This document shows positions 25,221 through 36,442 of a stretch of DNA of 64,000 nucleotides, piece by piece (the first letter of the stretch is position 1; the number at the start of each line of letters is the position of its first letter). The stretch covers positions 17,807,533 through 17,871,532 of the forward strand of contig CM069439.1 in assembly GCA_035610365.1 (NCBI GenBank), given 5' to 3'. The DNA is from Aquatica leii (Eukaryota; Arthropoda; Insecta; Coleoptera; Lampyridae). The translations under genes and the position numbers were made by a program. The notes beneath the pieces were generated by a model. That model saw only the letters and a program-made list of their open reading frames with translations. It did not search any database and was not told the origin of the DNA.

Positions 25221-26200
25221 CCTTATTAACACCTCATACAACCAAATATTTATGTAGAATTTTCTAATTCCTCTTCGGTATTTAGCTTAAGCGTTTTAAG
25301 TTCTGACATTTCGTTTTGGTTTAATACTCTATGGTAAGAAAGCTTTAAGTGTCGTAATTATGTGCCCCCTCTGACTTATGTTGGTGTTGGTTTTTGTATT
25401 GTTTCTTTTTTTCTATTTTTTTAAATATAATCTTACCAAGAGATTATAATTACGATTACTAAGTTTATTTGGGTATAAATTCGTCCATTTTAGGTTTAAA
25501 TCTAGTTATAATACCTAAAAATCAAAATAACTTACGATAATAATATTAAATGTGTAGTCTCGTTTGACTTTCATGTTATGATTTATAAGATCGCATCTAA
25601 GTTGTAACTATGATCGTCAGATCAGCATATAGTTTATATATTTCGTTAATAAATTGTAAGACTAGATTTTATTATTTCGCATATTGTAGTTTTCGATAAT
25701 TAAGTTGTTTCCTTATGGAAACTTCTGGGTACATTCATTTGTCGTAAAAACACTGCCTGATTTATACTAATCGTATCCGTGTATACATGGTGACGTGTTT
25801 TCAATTAAGTCTGACTAAATGTTTAACTATGGCTGTGTATATACTTTGAAGCGATGTACCAAAAAGTACATATCAACATCTAGTTAGACTAAAGATGAAA
25901 TTCGATTGACAATTGACTCGACCGTCTACACAACGTGACGTCGATTGTTGGAGATCCGTCGTATACCCTGATACGTCTGTATATGTACAGCGCGTGCTTT
26001 AGCACAAACTAATGTATAGCATTTTCTTTATGTATATTATAAACCTGATTTTGGCAGTTTGTGCTAAAACATTCTCTGCGCAAATTAAATTTTAATGTAC
26101 AAGGATAATTTTTTATGAGTGATTGTGTTTAGATTTATTAAGTTGACGTAATTTTGTGTGGCGCACCTTGTATAATAAAAGAAATCTGTGACTGTAGTAA
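25221..26200 (+). other. Nrg: Neuroglian 3' UTR with candidate poly(A) signals
   Basis: Non-coding AT-rich sequence follows the stop of exon B. AATAAA occurs at 25648-25653 and at 26174-26179, the latter in TATAATAAAAG. Either could end the transcript; transcript data would be needed to choose. Confidence 0.45.
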
Positions 26201-27180
26201 AAATATTTCGCTTAAAAATGGCCGAGCGACGTATCTCTCTATCTCCACTTTGCACTAATCGTGTATGTAGGGCAAATGTAAAATTTCATTGTCTATATCC
26301 GTAGCTGGTCCTTCCGACCATAAAAATTAGAAGATTATATTTTTTTATCATTTGGAATGTGGATACCAGTATAAAAGTATATAAATGTCACACAAATCGT
26401 GGTATTTTTAAAGAAGTTTGGCGGTGCTAGTATAATGGTTACGCATTTGTTGCATACTTGTTGCTTGTTAAATTACTTACGGCCGCTTTTTAACGTCACG
26501 ATAATAACGCAAAAATTAATTTAATGTAGTATGTGCTTTTGTACGTGTAAAAATATATAAAAGTCGCCGAGCATCTCTTTTTTTTCTATAAGAATGTACT
26601 ACTTAACAGAAAACGATGCACTGTTGGATATTAAATAAGGTATTTGATACTTGAATATATTTATTATTATATAGCTGCTTTTTACTCGAATAAAACTTTT
26701 GCAAAATTATTTTGCGCATGTAATTTTTACTAATAAAAAAATATTTTTTTAACGAATCTCTCTCAGTTGGAGGCAGCTGTAATTTTGTTATTGTATAGGG
26801 AATGTGTGTGTCCGCAAATTTCATTTATTATAGAATTAAGTGGAGAAAGTAACCGACTATGTAAACTTAACGCACGAGTTTATTACTTTGGCAAAAGTTT
26901 TAAACTTGCAGCTATTTTTGTTTATACACAGCTTTTATATACATATATATATAAATTATCTTATTTACATGCATAAGTAGTTACACCTAGTTTTGTTACA
27001 AATTCCAATTTATTTTTTATAAGTTTACTTGGTTATTATGTCATTTTGCACTCAATAAAAAATAAATTATTTCGACCATTTTTTTTATACCTATATCCAT
27101 ATGCGAAATGTCTTCAAACTAATATAAGATATTATTATAATAACACGTACGAACGGAAACACCCCAGAAATCTCACATAA
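26200..27180. other. Intergenic, no gene seen
   Basis: AT-rich. A D-arm-like string (GCTAGTATAATGGTTA) at about 26425-26441 is not followed by the rest of a tRNA. Confidence 0.4.
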
Positions 27181-27184
27181 CAAA

Positions 27185-27580
27185 CATTTTAATTATTGAC
27201 GAGCATATACGCCTGTTGCATTCTGGTCAATTGTCATCTTTACTGCAACGATATTGGCCAAGTTTAGAATGTAACTTAGTGCGTAACCTAATTCATAAAT
27301 GTGTAAAATGTTATCGATTATCCCCTAAGACTGGTAGCGAAATTATGGCCAAAAGGTAAAATGCCTATTAGAAAAATTAACGAGATAACTTAAAACTCTT
27401 ACTACGCTTGGTAGTAAAATAAAACCTGAGCAAAAAAAATTGGCACTAAGATTAGAACGTCTTCCGGGTTTGGACCGTGTTCATGTTGTAACCGAAGTTG
27501 CTAACGTTTCGCCCACTTTCGTAAGGAGTCATCAGGACGTGAAAGAAATCGAAAACGATAATCTAACGAAGTATCACTAC
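27185..27580 (+). pseudogene. BEL/Pao integrase zinc-binding fragment
   Basis: Plus-strand translation of about 27195-27357 gives IDEHIRLLHSGQLSSLLQRY, then WPSLECNLVRNLIHKCVKCY and RLSPKTGS. The H-x3-H...CxxC arrangement and the KC-x2-C-YR context are the N-terminal zinc-binding domain of BEL/Pao retrotransposon integrases. The match ends at about 27357 with the frame lost. The catalytic core is missing here; a similar integrase core lies 7.5 kb away at 34865-35375 in the same orientation, but they need not come from one insertion. Confidence 0.72.
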
Positions 27581-27890
27581 ATAATTAGATAATCAACTTG
27601 TTAACCAAGTCAGATTCTAAACCACGTAGAAGTGATTTAAGAAGTTGACTCCATCTTTTATATAAGAAGTATCGTCGCGGTGATTAGTTCAACTCTGATT
27701 GGGTTACGTTCGAAAAAGCGTGTCTTCGATAAACCACTAACAACCGAAAACAAAAGAGGAGATAGTTTAAAACCGTTGTCACGACTGAAGTTATTGGATT
27801 GTTTGAAGATTTCTAGGACTTTCCTATTGAAGACGAATGAAGATTTCCCAATAACCGAGGCGTTATCTTTGCAGTGTGTATCTGATTAAC
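27485..27890. repeat. Dispersed repeat, copy 1 (partner at 49720-50160)
   Basis: It shares an ordered set of phrases with 49720-50160: GAAGTTGCTAACGTTTCGCC, a CTAAACCACGTAGAAGT block, TCGTCGCGGTTGGTTGA-like sequence, TTCGATAAA and TTGAAGA. Divergence and indels between copies are substantial. Neither copy keeps an ORF across the match, so the repeat class is unknown. Confidence 0.6.
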
Positions 27891-28099
27891 GAGTTATTTT
27901 AGCAGGTGAAATTAGCGCATAAATACAAGCAAAAAATGTCAAAATAAAAGTTCCATTGAAACATTTAAAAAATCAAATTTTTTAGCAGACTAAATCGTAA
28001 ATTACGGTCATGTAGTCTCCTAAGGTGGTTGACACCACAAACAAAAATAAACTGTTCTAAGAAGTGCTCATTTCTTCTCGGCGAATTGCTGACACCAAA

Positions 28100-28720
28100 A
28101 ATACAAAATAATGTTATCGGATAACGCGTAGTTAAATAAAGTTGCTATTTCTGCACATTCTTTTGAAGTACACTAGATAATACCTCCATTGGATAAAACA
28201 CAAACGTCGCCGAAAATTGTTCGTTACTCGCGTAAATGGCACATTTTGTCTAATTGCATTTACTGCAGCAAGAATCGATTTTGCAGTTCTTCCTTACTAT
28301 GAGCGGGGGTTTTGTATACTTCATCTTTCGCATAGCTCCTGAAAAAAATCTAAACGGTTAATATATAGCAGACACGATGACCAGCGCTTAGTGCAGTTTC
28401 TTCTAATCCAACTAGCTGTAAAAATTGTATTTAAGAAATCGCAAACGAGGTGACATACATGCGAAGGAGCTCTATCTTGCATAAACTACATTGTTCTGTG
28501 AACTTCAAGGGGTAAGTCATCAAATTTTTGCGGAAAAGTTTCTTGTAAAAGTACAAGTCGCCTGTAAATCTTTTTGGTAAAATAGCAGCAGCACTCCATT
28601 TCGTGTAAAACAGTCATCTGAAAATGATATTTTGGCACTAAAGTCTGGGTCAAAATCTTCTTGTCGCTGCAATCACTCACAAAACTCACGTTGCTGTTCA
28701 AAATCAACGTCGGTTAAGCG
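28100..28720 (-). pseudogene. DDE transposase relic (minus strand)
   Basis: Reading the minus strand from about 28700 gives LQETFPQKFDDLPLEVHRTM, a stop, FMQDRAPSHVCHLVCDFLN, then the decayed continuation to about 28100. The F-x-Q/H-D-x-AP-x-H block holding a catalytic Asp, followed by a region that would carry the RSPDL/PLDF motif, is typical of a mariner-like DDE family abundant in insects. A relative of the same general type is at 50640-51130. Stops show it is inactive. Confidence 0.65.
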
Positions 28721-28859
28721 GTGGACTCGTTGAATATGGTAAGGGCACAAAGAATAATTCCTTAAGAAGCGATGTGACGTACTACAGGACACGTTACCAG
28801 CGCGGCTTATTTCTGTAGTGCTTCTTCGTGTCCTATTTTTTACAATTTACAGTATCATT

Positions 28860-29344
28860 ATACATTAAAGAAAAACAAATATTAAAGTTTTGATTTTATT
28901 GAAAAGATTTATTCTTCTGTTGCAAATACCTGGGTGGTCTTTCCCGACCACGGCCTTCGAAGGTAGTAAGAACACCTCCTTGCAGTCATGCCAAAATAAA
29001 GTTTATTGAAGGCAATTGTTTATTAGGATATTGCTCAATGCACAATCTACGTTAGTGTGAACGTTATAATTACATTTACCGTACATAAAAACAGTATCAC
29101 TGTTGTACATAATACAGAAAATTTAAATTAAATATGAAGTACGATTACGTTCACACGAATCACTTATCATCGACTAAAGAAATCTGTTAAAAAATCGAGA
29201 CAGAAATAAATGAGATTGCCGAACTCAGTTCTAAGAAAGGTGACTTTTGCATCTAATTATCTAAAATCTTGTTTTGGTTACAACCATAGATAACCGTGAT
29301 CGTGTACACAAAGTACATTTTGATAAGCTCGGTCAGTAGTAGTA
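28860..29344. other. Intergenic, no gene seen
   Basis: AT-rich spacer between the DDE relic and the 3' end of the LINE. No motif was found. Confidence 0.35.
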
Positions 29345-31808
29345 GTTTATCTTTATTTGTTCACCTATGTGTTACAAAGTGATCCATGTTTCCTCTATTT
29401 ACAATTTTACCTCTCTTTTTTTTACATTTCCATTACATTCTTTTTACATTTATTTCCTCTTCTCCTCTTAGCTGTTTCCTACTTTTTCATACTTCTTCAT
29501 TCCACTCCGCTCCTATTCCGTTTTTTTTTCTAAGGTTTCCTCTACTTTCTTACCCTCCACATAGTCTGCACATTTTTTCTTCTTATTTTCTCCAGTATTT
29601 ATTACCTAACTTTGTTCCCACATCTGAATCTTGCTACTATTTTTTCTTCTTGCTTTTGTTCTTTAGATATTATGGAACCTAGTGATGGGCGAAATATCAT
29701 TACCGGTGACTTTGTCACTGTTACTTTTTGATCACTAAAATATTAGCGACTAATATAAATACATAACCAGCTACCGCTACTGCACGGTTATTGGTCAAAT
29801 TATTAACTTTTTCATTGTCTGCGTTGTCAAAATTTTTTTTTAGTTACGACTTACAAGTGATACCTACTGCTTTTAAAAGTAAGGGTGACTTAAAAGTAAC
29901 CGTCGCCAATTCACCGGTGACCAAAAAGTAGGCAGTAAGCTTATCACTGATGGAAACCCTTCTCCCTTGATATTCTTATCATTCACATTATATGGCTTCT
30001 TTTATCTTTTTCTATTTTTTCTGCTTTTCTTATGTCCCTATATCTCCTTATTATTTCCTCTCTTATTCCTACTCCTTTTTTCCTTAATCTCTCTACTTCT
30101 CTCGCGTACCCGTTTTTTGATAATATTCTTCTCTGCCATCCTGTCCGTACTTCACTCTTCCTCCCTTTATCTCTTTTGAACATTACTGTAGTATTTTGCA
30201 TTCGGTTCTTTCCCTCAGTTCTTCCCCGTATTTTATTGCCTTTTTTCCTATCTCTACTCTTATTTTTTTTGCTTGCACTTCCTCTCTAATAGTATACCCA
30301 GGTGGTTCTCTATCTAGCCCTAATACCCATTTCCAGCATTTTCTTCTTTATATTTCTTCTACCCCCATATTTTCGCCCTATATATCACCACACTTTTTAT
30401 TAGCTTCTCAAACAGCAGCCTTTTTTTTTCTATGTCCACCCCAAATAACCCTTTCCTTACACTCCACACTTGTCCTATTAACTTGTTTCCTTTCTTCACT
30501 CTTTGCTTTATGTGTTCCCCCTTCTTATTATCCTGCTTTATTGTGTAACCGAGGTATTCAAATTCTTTCACCTGCTGCACTTCCTCTTCTCTCTATTTCT
30601 ACTCCTCTCTTTTTCTTTTCCCCCTCCTTTTCTAAATACTATGATTTTTGTTTTTCCCGTATTTACTTCCATTTCTTTTTTTTTCATGTATTTTTTTAGC
30701 GTCTTTATCATTTCCTTTTCCTCCTTACCCTCCAACATCCGCATACGCCAACGACCACACCTTTACTTTCCCTACTACTATCCCTCTTATTTGTTGATCG
30801 TTCATCGTCTCCTTCAAATCCACCGTATATACTGCAAACAGGCTTGGGCTCAGTGGGCATCCTTGTCTCAACCCTTTCCTTGTAACGAATTTCTCGCTCT
30901 CCTATCCATTCACTTTTACCCTGATCCTCCTTTCATTGCAAATTTCCTCCATTCTTTCTATTAATCTTTCAATTATTATTTTTCTCCTCATGTATTCGCA
31001 CAGTTTTTCCTTGTTCACTCTGTCAAAAGCACCATTTTGTCCCTTTTTTTCTCTAGCTGTTTATTTGCCAAATGTTTCAATATATATATATATGTTGTCT
31101 ATCACTCTTCTTCTTTTTTTGAATCCTGCTTGTCCGTCTGGTACCAAACTCCTTTCCTCTATTTCCTTCTGTAGTCTTCTTTGTAGCATCGGGCATATTA
31201 TTCCAGCTTTTTGGGAATCCTTCCTCTTTCCATATTTTATTTACTATTTCCGTCATCCTTTTTGGTACATTTTCTTCCCCGTATATCCACTCTTTGCATT
31301 GTATTCCATATTCTCCTACCCTTCCCTTTTTTTACCTTCTTCACTACTTCGTCTTCGTTTATTCCATCTATATCTCCTTCTTCTAGTCTTACTACTTATT
31401 TTCTTTGCCTTTCCTCTCTTTTCTGATTTTGTTCTTCTTTTCTCTGTCTTCTCTTTCTCTTCCTTCTATTGTCAGTTGTGTGGTTGCTGGTCTGACTCCA
31501 CCTTTTCTCCAGCCTTTTCATTTGTCATTACAAAATCTATTCTCCTCTTCTTTCTATGTACGTATACTTCCCCTATTCTTTGTTTTTCTCAGTTTTCATT
31601 CATTGTTTTCCACCCCCTTTCGTTTGTGACTTTGTCCTTTGTTCGTCTCTTTCCTGTCCTTTTCCTTTCTTATATCCCCTGTGTCCCTATTCTCGCGTTA
31701 AAGTCTCTTTCTAATATTATCAATCCTTCCTTCCTTTCTCTTCTATGTTCTTTCTTGTCTCTTTTTTTCTTCTTATTCCTGTTATTATACCCCCTTTTGC
31801 TCTCCCCC
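29345..31808 (-). mobile_element. LINE (APE-type non-LTR retrotransposon), degenerate, minus strand
   Basis: The plus strand is strikingly C/T-rich because the purine-rich coding strand is the other one, and the long plus-strand ORFs are shadows. On the minus strand the order is 5' to 3'. First comes the end of an apurinic endonuclease domain (LERDFNARIG, about 31720). Reverse transcriptase blocks follow (FDRVNKEKL near 31020; RKGLRQGCPLSPSLFAVY near 30860; a YAD motif near 30740), then EFEYLGYTIKQDNKKGEHI and KLIKSVVIYRAKIWG (30359-30580), and a Lys/Arg/Glu-rich tail (VERLRKKGVGIREEIIRR, 29983-30201). Stops and frameshifts are frequent. The 3' end reads AACAAATAAAGATAAAC with no poly(A). The 5' end is truncated inside the endonuclease. 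The same family gave the insertion at 56490-57047. Confidence 0.85.
29680..29949. mobile_element. hAT-type MITE inside the LINE
   Basis: This is a 270-bp block beginning TAGTGATGGGCGAAA and ending with the inverse of CAGTGATAAGCTTACTG. ACCGGTGA occurs subterminally at both ends in inverted orientation. It is flanked by ATGGAACC (29672-29679) and ATGGAAACC (29950-29958), an 8-bp target duplication with one base of drift. It interrupts the C-terminal coding region of the LINE, so it landed later. Confidence 0.75.
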
Positions 31809-31809
31809 C

Positions 31810-32190
31810 AACAAACACTGCAGCAACGGGCCGGCGGTATATCGACGCTTGATTTAATTACATGAAGTGCTGGCCCAATGCTTGATATCTGCACAGGTCC
31901 TGTGCGCCAGTGTCACAACGGCCGTCGTGCGGTTACGGCACGGCGAGTAACGGTGGACCAACATTACTTAGGCAGTTTACCAGCGCCGACCCAGCACTAT
32001 AACAAACACTTCAGCAACGGGCCAGCGGCATATCGACGCTTGATTTAATTACATGAAGTGCTGGCCCAATGCTTGATATCTGCACAGGTCCTGTGCGCCA
32101 GTGTCACAACGGCCGTCGTGCGGTTACAGCACGGCGAGTAACGGTGGACCAACATTACTTCAGCAGTTTACCAGCGCCGAGAACAAAATA
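31810..32190. repeat. GC-rich 191-bp tandem duplication
   Basis: Two nearly identical units, 31810-32000 and 32001-32190, differ at only a few positions (GGGCCGGCGG versus GGGCCAGCGG; GGTTACGGC versus GGTTACAGC). Each carries CAGGTCCTGTGCGCCAGTG, CACGGCGAGTAACGG and TTTACCAGCGCCGA. A partial third unit start (GACCCAGCACTTGGGG) follows near 32202. The block is much richer in G+C than its surroundings and directly abuts the truncated 5' end of the LINE. No ORF or RNA fold is recognised. Confidence 0.85.
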
Positions 32191-32199
32191 TAAACATAA

Positions 32200-34500
32200 A
32201 TGACCCAGCACTTGGGGCGATGCTACTAAAGTCTTCCTATACACCGAATATGAAACAAAAGTACTTCGCGATTGGACTAAAAATTGAGAAATTGAACAAG
32301 TGAACAGTTAAAATAATCTTACAAAAATTGACTTTTTATTCATTGTTTAATATATGAAATAATATAAAACTAAATAAAAAACAATGTATCTATTAATTGG
32401 AATCAATTAAGTAAATCTTCGGTTAATTGGGCAGCATTATTCTGTAATAAGTGTTTTATTGTTAATTGGATCTAAGCTGAAAATTATAAGAATAAATACC
32501 TTGTTCACCCTACGCAATCTTCCACCATCTCGATCCCCCCATTTGTAAGCCATAATTTAATTATACTCTCCACTTCTTGCTGTGTAACATTTTGGGTTAA
32601 TGGGTTTCTTCTTACAGCAACTGAAATAAAAGCATGAAATGATTATTGAGCAACTAAAATTATACACAGCAATTTCTGAATTCTCAAGTTAGTATTGCAA
32701 ATGCTACCCTTACCAATTATCAATTCTAAAATATTTTTATATTGTTAAAACCCATGTTTTGCTTTTCGTCCTGACGAATTTATTTCAACGGTTACTTGAT
32801 GGATCATTATCCTACTTTAAGTTCATCGGGTATTGTCGTGACATCCCTTCTGCCTGTTACTTGAAATGTTGCACACTGAAATTCAAAAAAGTAATAATTT
32901 TTCGCATAACTACACTGAAAATGTATTATGTGTACCATTATAAAAATGTTTTGTTTATTGAAATTATTTGAAAATTTAATCTTTTTTTTTAGTATTTTAA
33001 ACATGGATAAAGTTAAAATAATGAGTAATGAACTATATTAATCATATACTTATCGTCCAACATTAAAAATGACTGTTTTTCTAAATAGTTTTGTATTCTG
33101 CACAGTATAGACCAAGAGGACTGATCGGTACTTTTATGATTTTCCTTTAATCTTACTCTGATTATATTTTCTACATTGCGCTTAAGGTGATGATAAACAG
33201 TTCACTTGTTTTTATTTTTAAAGCATGTTAGTTTGCTATTATTGTTTTTAGCACCAGTATGTTTTATTGTAGTTATTGACTTGCAAAGCTCAAATAAATA
33301 GTTATACGAATAATTGAACTTCTCTAATTACTAACTTTGTTTAATTTGTCCATGATCACCGAACTTAATATAAATGATTTATTGCTTCATTCACACAATT
33401 ACACACAAACAATTATTTGTTTGGCATAGCATTAGCTTTCTGCATCCAACGTTTTACCAGCATTACCAGCATAATGCCGCCAGTCGGCCAATATTTACAT
33501 GTTTGTTGGGCCTTTCTTTCTGCATGTTGCACTACCCACTCAAATTCCTCGGTCAGTAATAATGCTAAGAAATAAAGATTAATATAAGCACGAATTAAGT
33601 ACCATATGCACTTAAGTCATTTAGGTCGATTTTATTGTCATACGTTTTGAGTACGCCTCATAATTTATTACTTTCGACAGTCTTTATTATTGGGTTTTAA
33701 AGATTAAGATTGCAATTGAATCTTCTGCTTTGCTCATTTTTTTTTTTGTAATCGTTGCATTTTTTGTCGTGAGAAACGCAGTCAACGGTTCCGTGCTTTT
33801 GTGTGTTGGTTTAATTTTGCATCTTTTTTTCACGTCTTTGTGGTACTGTTGATCTCTCTTACGAAGATTTACCTCAGTGGTTTTAAACTTTGGAAATGGT
33901 ACTGAGGTGATAAAAAATTGATTTATGTTTTTTAGAAGTTAAGTTTTTCAAGTTTGAAGACTTCGGAGATACCTTTTTTGTACTCGGGGTTGAGGTTACC
34001 GTGGGTTTCAGCATTTAATACGTGGGTAGTGGTGTCCGTAGCGTTAAAATGGGTTAAATGAAAGTTTAAGTGATTGGAATTTTCCTAATTCGTATCTTTT
34101 ACGGATTTGTGCGCGAGTATAATTAAAGTGTCTTGGAATTTATTGTGTTAAGTGCCGACTTTGTGCTTTGAAGCGGTTAAAAATCTTTCGACGGACCATT
34201 GCAAATCTGTCATCACTAGAATTTTTAAGCAATATTTTCTAAACCGAAAACTAGCCACCTGAAGCTAGTGCTACGAAATTTAAGGTATTTATAATAACAG
34301 TATAAAATCAATTGTGATTTCACATTTCGCTAACTAGAGTGCTTAAAATAAGCTTTAAATTTAAACAAAAGTTTCATTAGTAATGTTTTATATCTAAATA
34401 AATTTTTCATTTAATTATTTACGTTTAAATGTTGATTCAATATTTGTATGGATGTTTAGAACATTTCTTAAGTGTAAATTGGGTTTTAATTACGAGCACA
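32200..34500. other. Intergenic, one exon-like stretch
   Basis: Mostly AT-rich with no gene. On the minus strand a possible exon starts at 32620 after a good acceptor (TTATTTCAG). It reads AVRRNPLTQNVTQQEVESI, then IKLWLTNGG, and after a +1 shift in a run of six G continues DRDGGRLRRVNKVF to about 32500. The pattern looks like the end of a repeat-encoded protein, but I cannot name it and no partner exon was found. Confidence 0.3.
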
Positions 34501-34514
34501 AAGTTTTTATACTT

Positions 34515-34735
34515 GTCTAGGTAAGTTTGATGCAACCTTGTAAAATAAGCTTATTGCAAGTTTGTTGGATGGTAACTAGAATGATTGATTCAAGCCTAAA
34601 TCAAGGTACTGCGCTTGCCAAAGTAAGCTTGATGCATGCTTTCAAAATAAGCTTGTCGTGTGGTAACTAGGAAATTTGATTCAAGCCTGAATCAAGCTTG
34701 CACACTAGCAAAGGCAAGCTTGTTGCAAGCTTATA
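34515..34735. repeat. Short tandem repeat rich in AAGCTTG
   Basis: Two imperfect copies of roughly 95-100 bp, starting about 34520 and 34621. Each has GTAAGYTTGATGCA, AAAATAAGCTT, TGGTAACTAG and GATTCAAGCCTRAATCAAG in that order. AAGCTTG and CAAGCTT recur and can pair with each other. Confidence 0.65.
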
Positions 34736-34864
34736 TCCTTGTCGCTTGTTTCATTTATTACTTGCCGACTCGACTTCTGCGGTTCTTTTCTAAGGGAAGG
34801 TAATGGTGGTGGTGTCTTTGTTACTTATAATTACTTAAACGTATTTAAGCGATTCATTTCTTGT

Positions 34865-35390
34865 CATGGACATAGACAACGCAACAAACTTTGTTGGTTC
34901 TAATAACAAATTACATAAATTACTTTCTACGCAAGAATTTAAAAACGTTATCAAATTTGGCGAAATCTAACATTATTTGGCATTTTATTCCTCTCAAGGC
35001 GCCAAATTTTGGTGTGGTGTAGGAGGCATCCACAAAATCTTTCAAATTGTATTTAAGGCAAGTTGTCACTATTAATTGCTATTAATTAGAATAGAAGCTC
35101 GTTTAATTTCAGCTCCGTCAATTCCTTTATCTTCCGATCCTAACGATTTCACTGTTATTGGTCATGTCGTAACCAGTGATTTATTGACTTCTGACGTGGA
35201 ACCTGACTTGGGACAACTAGAAATGAATGTCCTCTCCAGATGGCAATATATTGAAAGACGACAATTTTTTTTAGAAAAGATTGTATAAGGAGTACCTTTA
35301 CTACAACAGCTGGAGACCCAGTACAGATGCGATCCAAAGTGCACCACCAGAAGACAATTAACATTACACTCTTTATCTTTATTATTTTAT
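34865..35390 (+). pseudogene. BEL/Pao integrase core and C-terminus, decayed
   Basis: Plus-strand frames give NATNFVGSNNKLHKLLSTQE near 34875 (catalytic core), IIWHFIPPQGAKFWCGVGG near 34975 and, in the ORF 35076-35288, APSIPLSSDPNDF, EPDLGQLEMNVLSRWQYIER, then LLQQLETQYRC. The N-FVG-N-L, WHFIPP-P-FGG and SRW motifs are BEL/Pao integrase hallmarks. Frame changes occur between blocks and the GGLWE Glu region is altered to GGIHK, so it is non-functional. Confidence 0.75.
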
Positions 35391-35479
35391 TTCACTCTTA
35401 ATAGGAAACTATTTTTGTTTTAGGTATGGAAAACCTGATTCATTTTTATTCATTGCTTTAACGAAATTTTTTATCTGAT

Positions 35480-36440
35480 CCACCTCCGTAACTGCAGGAG
35501 GGCTTGGGTGGGCCGGGCACCCCTTAGATCCTTTCCACACGTCCGGGTCCCTGCCAGCGCAATACAAGTACCCAGAGAATTAATGGAGTACGTCTTTTTT
35601 TCCAGGAATATATCGCATCCTTAAGGCGTAATATTTCGTATATTTTTTTAATTTTCTGATTTGATTGGTACCAGAGAAAAAAAGGGAAGTTAGAACCTGT
35701 CGACCGTGTCCGTTTGCATAATAATAATCACTAGATGTTTTGTCTTGAGTTACTAATCAAATAAGGTATCTTTAGACATAGTAAAATTTAGTACAATTTT
35801 AAAAAAGTTGACCTATGAAAGTGTAAGAAAAAAATCCGTTAACCAGTGTAATGAATCTGCTTATTTTTCTTATTACTGACGCTGACATATAAAATTCTTC
35901 AAGGCTCTTTTCCATATCGAAGTAAATAATTTTAATATAATTGAATTGTTAGTTGCCTACGTTAAAGGTTGTAACATGACTTGCAAAAAATAAATGTAAT
36001 TGTTTATGTTATTACAACTTTCTTTTCGTCACGAATTGCAATGCGTTTGGTTTGTTTTCTTTACTGTGGACTTACCTCTACTTCATTTTATAGATAACAA
36101 ATCAACAAATCATTAGTTTTTTTAATCAACACTCAGAGATCCTTATAATTAACGTCATGATTATTAACTTTACCGAATTTAACAACTTACTTTATTTGAT
36201 TTGGTTAAAAAATAAAATAAACCGATAACTTTAAAAAATACAAAATTTTAATCAAACACCAAAATCTAACAACTATACATATCCAAATAAACTACAAAAA
36301 TAAGGAACTCTTAAATGCGGTTGAAAAATGAAACTTTAAGAGCCCACCGAAACAAACATTTCATTACGCTTAATTATTATCAGTCTTGAAGTATTGTTGT
36401 AAATAATTAAACGCAATTTCAAATTTGAAAAAACTAATAC
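35480..36440. other. Intergenic; GC-rich repeat scrap then AT-rich sequence
   Basis: 35500-35580 is a G+C-rich patch (GGGCCGGGCACCCC, CACACGTCCGGGTCCCTGCC) unlike its surroundings, probably the end of a retroelement or SINE on either strand. The remainder is AT-rich without a gene and includes the TECR 3' UTR at its right edge. Confidence 0.4.
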
Positions 36441-36442
36441 AT

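Noticed and set aside
26418-26470. tRNA D-arm-like string GCTAGTATAATGGTTA
   Set aside because: The rest of a cloverleaf, including the T-arm, is absent.
30196-30964. Overlapping plus-strand ORFs of 150-167 codons
   Set aside because: Same cause: shadows of the minus-strand LINE; low-complexity hydrophobic text without any domain.
30936-31865. 309-codon plus-strand ORF rich in Ser, Phe, Leu and Tyr
   Set aside because: It is the complement of a purine-rich LINE coding strand. Reverse transcriptase motifs are on the minus strand.
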